Shown: one piece after another, positions 8,430-16,209 of the stretch | How the letters are laid out: the number at the start of each line of letters is the position of its first letter | Numbering within the stretch: the first letter of the stretch is position 1 | DNA from: an uncultured Hungatella sp. | GTDB lineage: Bacteria; Bacillota; Clostridia; Lachnospirales; Lachnospiraceae | Assembly: GCA_910588325.1 (NCBI GenBank) | Contig: CAJUPP010000014.1 | Location: 1 to 52,943 of the forward strand | Length of the DNA stretch: 52,943 nt | Reading direction: 5' to 3' | The notes under the pieces: generated by a model | What the model was told of the DNA's origin: nothing | Seen by the model: the letters and a program-made list of their open reading frames with translations, nothing else | Databases searched by the model: none | Made by a program: the position numbers and the translations under genes

Positions 8430-9350
8430 TTACTCATTGGAGAAGCTTGACTGGAACTTCCACTGGAACACGGTTACAAGAAAGATAATAATGAAAAGGG
8501 CCCATGCGAGAGCACATGCATATCCCATCTTAAATTCCTGGAAGGCAGTCTTATAAATGTAGTACGCCATGACCGAGGTGGAGTTTCCCGGACCGCCCTG
8601 GGTAAGGACGCTTACCACGTCAAATACCTTGAAGGAGCTTATGATTCCCATGGTAGCCAAAAAAAATGTGGTGGGCTTTACCATAGGGATGGTGATATAC
8701 CAAAATTGCTGGACGCCGCCGGCGCCGTCTATCTGGGCTGCCTCATACAGGTCTTTTGATACGTTGCGCAAGCCGGACATATAGACTGCTACATAGTATC
8801 CCAGCTGCGTCCAGACATTGATGAAGATAATGGCCCAGATAGCCCATTTCTGGTCTACCAGCCACCGTGGGGGATTCTCAATGCCTATGGACATAAGAAA
8901 CTGGTTTACCGGACCATAGCTGGGCTGCAGCATCACCTGCCATACGGTGCAGACGGCTACAATGCTCGCGATATAGGGAATGAAGATCAGTACCCGAATC
9001 AGATTTCCCATATAACAATGATGGTTGATAATCTCAGCTGTGATCAGGCCCAGAATTAGAAGAACCGGGATGGTCACTCCTGTATAAAGAAGATTATTCA
9101 CCAATGACCGGGTGAACCAGGAATCGGAAAATAGTTTCATATAATTTTTAAGTCCGTTAAAATGGATGCCGTCCCAGCCTTTTAAGAAATTCCATTCGGT
9201 GAAGCTTAATCCCAATGACATGGCTACTGGTATTAGGATAAAAGCGATGAAACCTACAAAGCCTGGAAGGATAAACAGGAATCCGGTTACCTGTTCCTTG
9301 ACGGCGGGTTTTTGAAATATTGCTGCCTGTTGTCTGGCTGCTCTCTTCAT
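8430..9350 (-). CDS. Carbohydrate ABC transporter permease (MalF-like)
   Basis: A 306-residue permease with a cytoplasmic N-terminus, a first helix near 22-45, and the EAA coupling loop (LYEAAQIDGAGGVQQFWYIT then IPMVKP). This is the first gene of the minus-strand import operon, with AAGGAGG before ATG 9350. It pairs with the MalG-like permease. The divergent AraC-type membrane regulator on the other side of the 193-bp gap is its likely controller. Confidence 0.92.
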   Translation of the reverse strand: MKRAARQQAAIFQKPAVKEQVTGFLFILPGFVGFIAFILIPVAMSLGLSFTEWNFLKGWDGIHFNGLKNYMKLFSDSWFTRSLVNNLLYTGVTIPVLLILGLITAEIINHHCYMGNLIRVLIFIPYIASIVAVCTVWQVMLQPSYGPVNQFLMSIGIENPPRWLVDQKWAIWAIIFINVWTQLGYYVAVYMSGLRNVSKDLYEAAQIDGAGGVQQFWYITIPMVKPTTFFLATMGIISSFKVFDVVSVLTQGGPGNSTSVMAYYIYKTAFQEFKMGYACALAWALFIIIFLVTVFQWKFQSSFSNE

Positions 9351-9432
9351 GATAAATCCTCCTTTCGTGCCAAAGTGCTCCTCTTAAGATTAAACGCAGT
9401 CATGACAAAAGTAAAATGGAAATCCTTTGAGT

Positions 9433-9472
9433 CAAAGTGACAGGAGTATACTTTTTAACAATAGTCACTTTG
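9433..9472. promoter_or_regulatory. Inverted repeat in the divergent regulator/transporter gap
   Basis: CAAAGTGAC (9433-9441) and GTCACTTTG (9464-9472) are perfect 9-bp inverted copies with 22 bp between. They lie in the region that must hold both divergent promoters. This could be the AraC-type operator or a leader hairpin. I could not place convincing -35/-10 boxes around it. Confidence 0.5.
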
Positions 9473-9543
9473 CACAAAAAGTTTCATTCTTGACTGGCAT
9501 CTTTGCAGCGGTTATGATTAAAACAGAAAGGAGTACACATTAC

Positions 9544-11748
9544 ATGAATACAAAGAAGATATTTGCCTCATTTATTTTTACTTATATCATGATTGTAATC
9601 CTTACCATGCTCTGTCTTGCACCGGTCTTTCTTTCTGCGGTGAACTCTTCAAAAAAGCTGGCCTCACAGACTCTTTTGGACTATGCCGAGCAAAGCGTCA
9701 GTGAATATACTTTGACAGAAACCTATCTGCTTCAGTCAGCCAGAAGATTTTATACAGACGATACGTTAAAAGATATCTATTATGGCTGCCTGTCTGCTAC
9801 GGAGCAGGAGACGTTTTATCAGATGAACCTTCTGCAGAAAACATTGAAGCTTCATTTCCTGAATGCAGGATACTTAAAGGATGTGATTGTATACATTCCT
9901 AAGTACGATTACGTTTTGACAACCAATTATATTTTCCGTTCCAGGGAAGAATTTTATTCTTATATACAGTTTGAGATGTTTTTGGATAAGGAAGACTGGC
10001 TGTCTGAAAAATGGTCGTATTCCGGCTTTCAGTACTACAGCACGGTTCTGGATAACCGGTTAAGCGGAGAACAGGAAACAGACTGTATGATTCAGATCAT
10101 GTCCTTTCCCATGGCTGGTGACAGCAAGATTCCGGTAACCATGTTATTGTGTCTGGACTCAGAGAGTGTGGCAAAAAGTCTTTTGTTTCCAGAGGTGGCG
10201 GATCGGTCTTACGCTATGGTGCAGGACGCATCCGGCCAGACATTTATGTGGTACGGCCCCAAAGGGATCCGCAGGGAGGAAGCGATTGATTCCGATTCAT
10301 TTACAAGGCTTGCCATGAAAGGCCCCAGAAATATGACAATCACTTTGGGAATTGACGCCGGATTTTTTCAGACCGTCCAGGCAGAGGCGTTTCAGTCCAT
10401 TGGAGCCAGTATCCTGGGAGCGCTGCTGGTTGGAGCAGCCGTCTCATTTTTCCTGTCCAAAAGGCATCTTCGTCCCATCAAGAATTCCATTGAGGCCATC
10501 CGCGAATACCAGACTAAGGAGAATTTCCTTCAGGACTCACTGGAAGAGAATATTGCGAACATGGTAAAAGAACTTCAGAAATCATATTCAGATATGGATC
10601 AGCTGGACAGGCAGATCCGCAAAGATCTGCTGGAACGTGCTTTTTTTGGAGGAATCGAGTCTTCCAGCCTGAAGGAATCCTTTGGCATCATGTATGGAGA
10701 GATGCCTGTGGAAGCGGTTGCGGCCGTCATAGGCTTTATCCCTTGGTCGCAGGTTCCGGATGCATCCCATTTTTTTGACAGCTGGCTGCTTCCAAAATTC
10801 CAGGCCGCCCAGGTTACCGTATATATTGGGTTGCTCCAGGGCAGTCAATACTTTTTGGTTTTGGAATATCAGGGCGAACTGGAGGAAAAACTGTCTATGA
10901 TTCTGGAGGAATCGGCCCGGGAGACTTCCATTGTGGCAAAAGCCGGGCTTAGCAACCGCATATCCGGCTTGTCTTCCATCGAGTATGGAATAAGACATGC
11001 CCAACGCCGCCTGGAAGCAGGTATAGAATATGAAGGAATGTTTGTATTTCAGCACACATTAAAAGCAGCAGGAAACAGGGAATTTGTAACCGTGTCTCAA
11101 CTGAATGTGCTTCACAGCATGCTTTTGATCGGACAGGCAGAGTCTGCAGACAGCCTGATTAGCAGCCTGTTTGAGGATGTCTCCGGCGGCAGCTGGAACT
11201 CTGTGGAATTGCGGCAGCTGTTTTTCTCCCTGCGTTCTGTCTATGCTGCACTGATTTCCCATTTTCGGGAGCAGTCAGAAAAGAATACCCAGGATCCACA
11301 GGAGTGGCCGGTTCTTCCTAAGGATTTAGAAGACAATTCTCCAGACAAGTTAAAAGAATTCTGCCTCTCCCTAAACCACACCCTTAAGGATTGCTATCAT
11401 CAGAACCTGAAACGGGTCAAGCGTGACAAGGGGGAAGAGGTGGTATCCTTTGTGGCAGAACAATTTCGGGATATGAATCTGTGCGCCGGAACCATTGCCG
11501 ACCACTTTGGGTTGTCCGAGAAATATATCTTTCAGCTTGTGAAGGATGCTTCAGGAAAGACGTTAAACAGCCTGATTACAGAACTTCGGATAAAAGAAGC
11601 CATACGCCTGTTGGAGAACACGGAAAAGACCATTGGGGATATTGCGGTTGAAAGCGGTTTTTCCTCCTCCAACAGTATGTACAAAGTATTTATACGGACG
11701 CAGGGGGTATCTCCCTCCTCGTACCGGGAAAAGAAAGGAGCTACATGA
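9544..11748 (+). CDS. Membrane-bound AraC family regulator of sugar uptake
   Basis: A 734-residue protein. TM1 near residues 7-28, a large extracellular sensor region (about 30-275), TM2 near 283-302, a linker, and a C-terminal AraC-type double HTH (about 640-728) with AGTIADHFGLSEKYIFQLVK and GDIAVESGFSSSNSMYKVF. This is the layout of YesN/LplR-like regulators that control nearby ABC importers. ATG 9544 follows AAAGGAG at about 10 bp; the open frame runs upstream to TTG 9427, but that part has no ribosome site and overlaps the divergent promoter region. Its stop overlaps the sulfatase ribosome site, so the two genes are coupled. Confidence 0.9.
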   Translation: MNTKKIFASFIFTYIMIVILTMLCLAPVFLSAVNSSKKLASQTLLDYAEQSVSEYTLTETYLLQSARRFYTDDTLKDIYYGCLSATEQETFYQMNLLQKTLKLHFLNAGYLKDVIVYIPKYDYVLTTNYIFRSREEFYSYIQFEMFLDKEDWLSEKWSYSGFQYYSTVLDNRLSGEQETDCMIQIMSFPMAGDSKIPVTMLLCLDSESVAKSLLFPEVADRSYAMVQDASGQTFMWYGPKGIRREEAIDSDSFTRLAMKGPRNMTITLGIDAGFFQTVQAEAFQSIGASILGALLVGAAVSFFLSKRHLRPIKNSIEAIREYQTKENFLQDSLEENIANMVKELQKSYSDMDQLDRQIRKDLLERAFFGGIESSSLKESFGIMYGEMPVEAVAAVIGFIPWSQVPDASHFFDSWLLPKFQAAQVTVYIGLLQGSQYFLVLEYQGELEEKLSMILEESARETSIVAKAGLSNRISGLSSIEYGIRHAQRRLEAGIEYEGMFVFQHTLKAAGNREFVTVSQLNVLHSMLLIGQAESADSLISSLFEDVSGGSWNSVELRQLFFSLRSVYAALISHFREQSEKNTQDPQEWPVLPKDLEDNSPDKLKEFCLSLNHTLKDCYHQNLKRVKRDKGEEVVSFVAEQFRDMNLCAGTIADHFGLSEKYIFQLVKDASGKTLNSLITELRIKEAIRLLENTEKTIGDIAVESGFSSSNSMYKVFIRTQGVSPSSYREKKGAT

Positions 11749-11749
11749 A

Positions 11750-13483
11750 ATGAAAGCAATTATGGTTATGTTCGATTCCCTGAACCGGCATTTTCTGCCA
11801 AATTACGGCTGTGACTGGACAGTTATGCCCAATTTTCGGCGGCTTGAGGAGAAAACCCTTACCTTCGACAATTTTTATGCCGCCAGCCTGCCCTGTATGC
11901 CTGCAAGGAGAGAGCTTCACACAGGCAGATACAATTTCCTTCACTCCAGCTGGTGTCCCATGCAGCCCTACGATGATTCGGTGATCAGCCGGATGAGGCA
12001 GGCAGGTATCTACACACATATTGCCACAGATCATTTCCACTATTGGGAAGACGGAGGAAGCGGTTACTTAACCAAGTATGACAGCCATCAGATAATCCGG
12101 GGGCAGCAGGGAGACCCGTGGATGGGACAGGTGCCGTGGCCGGATGTCCCTCTTACCTTGTCTGAACGGAAGACAACACAGAACTGGAGGCATGACTGGG
12201 TAAACCGTTCTTTTTTAACGAAAGAAGAGCAGATGCCTCAGGCCTGTACCTTTGAATGCGGTCTGGATTTTATCCGCCGGAATCACAGCTATGACAACTG
12301 GTTCCTTCAGATCGAGGCCTTTGATCCCCATGAGCCCTTTTATTCACTGGAGGAATACAAGAAGCTGTACCCGGATGACTATCACGGGAAGAATCTGGAT
12401 TGGCCGGATTATGGGAAAAATACATATGGGGAGGAAGCCACCAGGCATGTCCGCTATGAGTACGGGGCGCTTCTAAGCATGTGCGACCGCTATCTGGGAA
12501 AGGTTCTGGATAAAATGGATGAGCTGGATATGTGGAAGGATACCATGCTGATTGTGAATACGGATCATGGGTTCATGCTGGGGGAGAAGGAGTGGATGGG
12601 GAAAAACGTACAGCCCATGTATCAGGAGATCGTCCACCTGCCCTTCTTTGTCTATGATCCCCGTTTTCCTAAGGCAAAGGGAGAGCGCCGGCGCAGTCTG
12701 GCCCAGACCATCGACCTAGCAGCCACTCTGGCGGATTATTTTCAGATTGAACCGCCCCGGTGGATGGACGGAAAAAGCTTGACATCTGTGATTGAACAGG
12801 ATGCTCCGGTTCGTGAATACGGAATATTCGGCATTTTCGGAGGCCATGTAAATGTAACAGACGGAAGATACGTCTATATGAGGGCGCCTAAATCGGTGGA
12901 AAACGGCCCTCTCTATGAATATACCCTAATGCCCAACCATATGAATACGCCATATAGGATTGAGGAGTTAAGACAGGCAGAGTTGGCAGAAGGGTTTTCT
13001 TATATGAACGGAAGTAAGGTGCTGCGGATTCCTGCCGGCCAGAATAACAATGCCTACTGGTATGGCAATGCATTGTATGACCTGGAAACGGATGAGGAGG
13101 AGACAGAGATTGTTGCAGATCATGAGACCGAGCTTCGGATGCTTACTCATATGCGTGACCTTATGGCAGCCAGTCAGGCTCCGGATGAGCAGTTTGAACG
13201 GCTTGGTATTCCAAAGACAGGAATCATTGGAGAGGAGCATCTGCCTCAGATTCCATATGAGGATCATGTGACAGGACAGTTTACTTTCCTGACAGACCGT
13301 GACAGGCGGCTTGTACAGATCGGCATGTCTCTTTTGAATGCAGGGGAGCAGGAGATTGTGATTTCTGAACTGGGAGAGATACAGCCGCCCTATTCCCAGG
13401 AGAAGCTTTTAGAACTGTTGACACAATTTGGCCCCCATCAGTTTCGAAATCATGCCAGGAAGGCGATTTTGAATAAGATGTGA
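11750..13483 (+). CDS. Cytoplasmic Cys-type sulfatase
   Basis: A 577-residue sulfatase of the alkaline-phosphatase superfamily. The N-terminal metal ligands (FDSLN) and the signature SLPCMPARRELHTGR (C49-x-P-x-R) are present; C49 must be converted to formylglycine by a maturase (anSME type), which is not in the window. The later NTDHGFMLGEKEWMGK motif supplies further metal and sulfate ligands. There is no signal peptide, so it acts inside the cell, probably on a sulfated mono- or disaccharide brought in by the adjacent importer. ATG 11750 starts 1 bp after the regulator's stop, with AAAGGAG upstream; a longer frame to 11633 is only overlap. Exact substrate unknown. Confidence 0.9.
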   Translation: MKAIMVMFDSLNRHFLPNYGCDWTVMPNFRRLEEKTLTFDNFYAASLPCMPARRELHTGRYNFLHSSWCPMQPYDDSVISRMRQAGIYTHIATDHFHYWEDGGSGYLTKYDSHQIIRGQQGDPWMGQVPWPDVPLTLSERKTTQNWRHDWVNRSFLTKEEQMPQACTFECGLDFIRRNHSYDNWFLQIEAFDPHEPFYSLEEYKKLYPDDYHGKNLDWPDYGKNTYGEEATRHVRYEYGALLSMCDRYLGKVLDKMDELDMWKDTMLIVNTDHGFMLGEKEWMGKNVQPMYQEIVHLPFFVYDPRFPKAKGERRRSLAQTIDLAATLADYFQIEPPRWMDGKSLTSVIEQDAPVREYGIFGIFGGHVNVTDGRYVYMRAPKSVENGPLYEYTLMPNHMNTPYRIEELRQAELAEGFSYMNGSKVLRIPAGQNNNAYWYGNALYDLETDEEETEIVADHETELRMLTHMRDLMAASQAPDEQFERLGIPKTGIIGEEHLPQIPYEDHVTGQFTFLTDRDRRLVQIGMSLLNAGEQEIVISELGEIQPPYSQEKLLELLTQFGPHQFRNHARKAILNKM

Positions 13484-13502
13484 TGAAGGGGAGATAAAGG
13501 AG

Positions 13503-13658
13503 ATGAGAGCAATCTGGTATTTATTAAAGCTTGATAAGCGGAAGCTGTCGCCGGAAACGGTAGATGAGATTGTTAAGGTAAGCGTTAATACGGTAAAAAA
13601 GTGGCTTGATGAACGTCTGGTTCTTGTAAAATGGGAAGTTACAAGGGGAAGGAATTAA
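13503..13658 (+). CDS. Small protein with a NusG/LoaP-like N-terminus and HTH-like tail
   Basis: A 51-residue ORF. The first 8 residues (MRAIWYLL) and the preceding ribosome site match the start of the LoaP-like gene at 14530 almost base for base over about 33 bp. After that the sequence diverges into KLSPETVDEIVKVSVNTVKK, which looks like a helix-turn-helix. It may be a recombined remnant of a third antiterminator start joined to another sequence, or a real small protein. It lies 19 bp after the sulfatase stop and ahead of a strong terminator. Function unknown. Confidence 0.45.
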   Translation: MRAIWYLLKLDKRKLSPETVDEIVKVSVNTVKKWLDERLVLVKWEVTRGRN

Positions 13659-13734
13659 GGCAGAAATTCTGTATTATGCGCCAGTTTCTGTGAATCAGAA
13701 AAAAGAGCATTGCTCATTGTAAAAGTGTTTGGAA

Positions 13735-13776
13735 AATATTGCAATTCCTGGGTGTTATAGGAATTGCAATATTTTT
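13735..13776 (+). terminator. Strong rho-independent terminator
   Basis: A perfect 14-bp stem (AATATTGCAATTCC and its complement) with an 11-nt loop is followed by TTTTT. It ends the regulator-sulfatase unit and, on the other strand, lies just after the small minus-strand gene. Confidence 0.85.
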
Positions 13777-13797
13777 GCTTATAAAGGCAATTATTAT

Positions 13798-13974
13798 TTA
13801 TTCATTATCATTTTTTTCAAAGTCTGGAATAGCTCCATTGTTGAAAGCTTCCAGGCGGGTTTTCATGTCAGTTAAGCTTTCTTTTAGTGCTTGCTTGCTG
13901 TCTTTAGACAGATACATTCTTCTTTCTTTTAAATATTGTTCTAAAAGGATATCGTAATCATTTTTATCACTCAT
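13798..13974 (-). CDS. Small hypothetical protein (58 aa)
   Basis: A charged 58-residue protein (MSDKNDYDILLEQYLKERRM start) predicted mostly helical. AGGAGAAATGT precedes ATG 13974, and a clear sigma-A promoter lies at 14011-14039, which supports a real gene. It reads opposite to its neighbours. I do not recognise the family; its position beside the antiterminator switch could be coincidence. Confidence 0.65.
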   Translation of the reverse strand: MSDKNDYDILLEQYLKERRMYLSKDSKQALKESLTDMKTRLEAFNNGAIPDFEKNDNE

Positions 13975-14010
13975 ACATTTCTCCTTTCGCCTTTATAAGC
14001 TTATATTCTT

Positions 14011-14039
14011 AGTATAATGGGTTTTATAAAAAAGTACAA
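14011..14039 (-). promoter_or_regulatory. Promoter of the 58-aa minus-strand gene
   Basis: On the minus strand TTGTAC (14034-14039) and TATACT (14011-14016) are separated by 17 bp, about 37 bp upstream of the start codon. Confidence 0.65.
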
Positions 14040-14059
14040 GAGGAACTTTTATTTTAGAA

Positions 14060-14287
14060 TTGGAGGTGGATTACACACCAGAGAAGGCTGTCAGACAGAT
14101 AAAAGTTAGAAATTTTGTGCTGTGTTTTAGAGGAAAGCTTGGGGAACAGCCAAAGTTTACAGGCAGAATTCTGGCAGTCGGTATCAGCTGTGACAGAAAG
14201 CAAAAGAGTATAATTGCAAGGCAGAAGTGCTTTGAGAAAGGCGGCTTTTATAAAATTCGTAAAAAGTGTCGCTTAACAGATTATTAA
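14060..14287 (+). pseudogene. C-terminal fragment of a PD-(D/E)XK nuclease-type protein
   Basis: About 75 codons reading EVDYTPEKAVRQIKVRNFVL and later GRILAVGISCDRKQK. This resembles the C-terminal end of Lachnospiraceae AAA-ATPase/PD-(D/E)XK nuclease proteins (KAVRQI, then VGISYDRK-like). Neither the ATPase nor the nuclease core is present, and the frame runs into the terminator hairpin. It is read as a decayed fragment from recognition by eye. Confidence 0.45.
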
Positions 14288-14300
14288 GCGACACTTTTTT
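14261..14300. terminator. 16-bp perfect hairpin, bidirectional terminator
   Basis: AAAAAGTGTCGCTTAA (14261-14276) pairs perfectly with 14284-14299 and is flanked by A- and T-runs on both sides. It would stop transcription in both directions. It includes the left arm of the proposed invertible segment, so in the present orientation the promoter at 14343-14371 fires straight into it. Confidence 0.75.
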
Positions 14301-14502
14301 ATTATACGAATCTTAGAAAATCAATTTTCTATAACGTTTTTGATTATATCATCATTTCTTATAGGTGTCAACTGCGTTAAATTGTCATTTTATTTCTAAA
14401 AATCGAAAAAATTTCTTAAAATTTTTCCAATAATTACATTATTGTCCAACGATATCTAATCCCCGAAATTTAAAAATGTACGCTTAATAATCTGTTAAGC
14501 GA
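14270..14502. repeat. Candidate invertible promoter segment (21-bp inverted repeats)
   Basis: The 21-bp sequence at 14270-14290 recurs as an exact reverse complement at 14482-14502, enclosing 191 bp of very AT-rich DNA. Each arm is itself palindromic (CGCTTAA-N7-TTAAGCG), but the 7-nt loops are also reverse complements (CAGATTA versus TAATCTG), which two unrelated terminators would not show. The enclosed DNA carries one consensus promoter, now facing left. The right arm ends 27 bp before the LoaP-like gene. This is the structure of a phase-variable promoter switch. No recombinase gene lies in the window, so one would have to act in trans. Confidence 0.7.
14343..14371 (-). promoter_or_regulatory. 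Consensus sigma-A promoter inside the invertible segment
   Basis: On the minus strand TTGACA (14366-14371), 17 bp, TATAAT (14343-14348), with an extended -10 TG at the right place. It matches the consensus at every position. It points away from the LoaP-like gene. Inverting the segment would aim it at ATG 14530. I see no comparable plus-strand promoter between the arms. Confidence 0.85.
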
Positions 14503-14529
14503 ATCTTTTACAGCAAATCCTAAAAGGAG

Positions 14530-15009
14530 ATGATTGCAATCTGGTATTTATTAAAATGTCCTAAGGGAAATGAGAAGGATTGTATAGAAAGATGCCAGAA
14601 ATTAGCAGAGGCGGAAAGCCTGCAGGAAATTGTCTGTTTCCAGTATCAGAGGATGATGCGTTATGGGGGCAGGTGGCATATGGAGAGAAGGGCGCTTCTG
14701 CCGGGACATATTTTTCTGTCCGGAGCTGAGAAGATGGTTTTGAAAAATCGGGACAGAGAAGATTTGTCCTTAAGTCCATGTGAAATACCTTATCTGAAAA
14801 TGCTGTGTTCAGATGACGGGCTGATAGATATGTCCAGAGGAATTATCAGGAATGGGACTGCCGTTGTGACTGAAGGGCCGCTGAAAGGGCGGGAGCAGCT
14901 GATAAAAAGGATTGACAGACATAAAAGAACGGCAAAAATTAACGTTCCCCTTGAAGGAAAAAACGTAGAAGTTACTGTCGGACTGGAAATTTACCGGAAA
15001 GAGGCGTAA
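14530..15009 (+). CDS. LoaP/NusG-family transcription antiterminator
   Basis: A 159-residue NusG paralogue. The N-terminal NGN domain begins IWYLLKCPKGNEKDCIERCQ, with ALLPGHIFL near residues 56-64 matching the PGY-like segment. The C-terminal KOW part has VVTEGPLKGREQLIKRIDRH. Such specialised paralogues ride RNA polymerase through one long operon (LoaP in Firmicutes, UpxY in Bacteroides). AAGGAG directly abuts ATG 14530 with no spacer, which is unusual (see findings). It sits right downstream of the invertible segment, so its expression may be phase variable. Confidence 0.82.
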   Translation: MIAIWYLLKCPKGNEKDCIERCQKLAEAESLQEIVCFQYQRMMRYGGRWHMERRALLPGHIFLSGAEKMVLKNRDREDLSLSPCEIPYLKMLCSDDGLIDMSRGIIRNGTAVVTEGPLKGREQLIKRIDRHKRTAKINVPLEGKNVEVTVGLEIYRKEA

Positions 15010-15291
15010 AGGAAAGAGATACAAGAAGAATGAAATGCATACAGGATTAAGAAGCAAATTGCTGAAGCATTGGCACAGGAATTTGAGGCTTATGGTCATA
15101 TTGGCAGATGGAAAGACTTGCAGGTAAGAGTCACAGGAGAAAGCTTACGCTAAAACTGTGATATGGCGAAGCTTGCCCTAAAATGCGGGATAGGATCTGC
15201 GATCGCATAGTCTAAATATGGGAAAATCTGGCTGCAAAAAGCGGTTACAGGCCGGTGCCGAAGTACCAGGATAGAATTAAGGAGACAAAGG
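15010..15291 (+). other. Gap between the two LoaP-like genes with a small coding remnant
   Basis: From 15034 to the stop at 15151-15153 one frame reads about 39 sensible residues (KKQIAEALAQEFEAYGHIGR then WKDLQVRVTGESLR) but lacks a start, so it looks like the tail of a lost gene. The remainder (15154-15280) has no ORF. It contains the palindrome TGCGATCGCA (15198-15207) and several short complementary stretches that might fold as RNA. I could not match it to a known riboswitch. Confidence 0.35.
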
Positions 15292-15810
15292 ATGTGGTAT
15301 GTGATACAGACCCTTGGAGGGAAGGAAGAGGAAACTGCTGATATGATTCGAAGAAGGGTTTCTTCCTATTATGTAGAGGACTGTTTTATTCCGAAAAGGG
15401 AGAGGCTGAAAAAATTTCATGGAGTATGGAATAGGGAAGAAGAAATTCTGTTTAGAGGATATGTCTTCGCAGCTTCCGAAAGGCCGGATGGGCTGTATCA
15501 GGAACTGAAACAAATTCCCAGGCTGACAAAGCTTTTGGGGAGAGAGGACGAATATTTTTTTGCCCTGAATCAGGAGGAAGAAGAACTGGTTAGGGGAATA
15601 GGGGATGAAAAACATAAAACTTCCATATCCAGGATAGAGGTGGGAGAAGGGAAGAAAATCCGGGTGGTGGAAGGGCCGCTGAAAGGTTATGTGGGGGATG
15701 TGGTGAAGGTGAATCTGCATAAACGGGAAGTGGTTGTGAGAGTGGAGTTTATGGGGAGGCCTATGGAGCTGAAGATGGGGGTTGAAATGGTAAGTAATAA
15801 AAGAAACTGA
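15292..15810 (+). CDS. loaP: LoaP-type transcription antiterminator
   Basis: A 172-residue NusG paralogue closer to LoaP. NGN domain: MWYVIQTLGGKEEETADMI, then CFIPKRERLKKFHG and ILFRGYVF. KOW domain: RVVEGPLKGYVGDVVKVNLH. ATG 15292 has AAGGAG at a 7-bp spacing and begins directly with the Trp-Tyr pair typical of the family. It is the second antiterminator in a row. LoaP normally precedes a long biosynthetic operon; here only short accessory genes follow, so its target is either lost or elsewhere. Confidence 0.88.
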   Translation: MWYVIQTLGGKEEETADMIRRRVSSYYVEDCFIPKRERLKKFHGVWNREEEILFRGYVFAASERPDGLYQELKQIPRLTKLLGREDEYFFALNQEEEELVRGIGDEKHKTSISRIEVGEGKKIRVVEGPLKGYVGDVVKVNLHKREVVVRVEFMGRPMELKMGVEMVSNKRN

Positions 15811-15929
15811 GTATTCAGAATAACTTAAAAATGGACAGATACTAGCAAGAAATCGAAAAGAGGTAGATATAGTGAGGATAGATATCCAAGACCTCATAAA
15901 AGATACAGATAACAGTAAAGCTTTGAATA

Positions 15930-16178
15930 ATGAATATGAAATGTGTGTCTGAAAAGAAACGGATTATATCTATGGAATTATATAATATATTGAGTAAACA
16001 AGGATTAAACTGCTTTATGTATTCGTCAGAGGCAGATGATAATGAACTGATGCAGAATTGGCGGGAGGTATGTGAAGTACTTTATCAACAAAAGGAAGTG
16101 AAAATATATCAGAGAAGTGATTTTATGCAAAAGAGACAGTCAGACGTTACTGCTGAAATAGAAGCTATGTTTAACTGA
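15930..16178 (+). CDS. Small hypothetical protein (82 aa)
   Basis: An 82-residue protein with no recognised domain; the middle part ELYNILSKQGLNCFMYSSEA is followed by a helical, charged C-terminus. No strong ribosome site precedes ATG 15930, and a later start at ATG 15972 is possible. It lies 31 bp upstream of the DUF2971 gene in the same direction and may be its partner. Function unknown. Confidence 0.5.
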   Translation: MNMKCVSEKKRIISMELYNILSKQGLNCFMYSSEADDNELMQNWREVCEVLYQQKEVKIYQRSDFMQKRQSDVTAEIEAMFN

Positions 16179-16209
16179 TAGTACAGAAGGGGAAAAGCGA
16201 GGAGACATT

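Noticed and set aside
9427..9543. Longer N-terminus of the AraC regulator from TTG 9427
   Set aside because: No ribosome site, overlap with the divergent promoter region and an inverted repeat, and TM1 starts naturally after ATG 9544.
11633..11749. Sulfatase starting at 11633
   Set aside because: This would overlap the regulator's HTH by over 100 bp; ATG 11750 has the ribosome site, and the metal-binding start follows at once.
14261..14300. The hairpin as nothing more than an ordinary terminator
   Set aside because: Its 21-bp core, including the unpaired 7-nt loop, recurs as an exact reverse complement at 14482-14502. Unrelated terminators would not share loop sequence.
15154..15291. c-di-GMP, THF or other known riboswitch upstream of loaP
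   Set aside because: I compared the conserved cores from memory and found no match in order or spacing.
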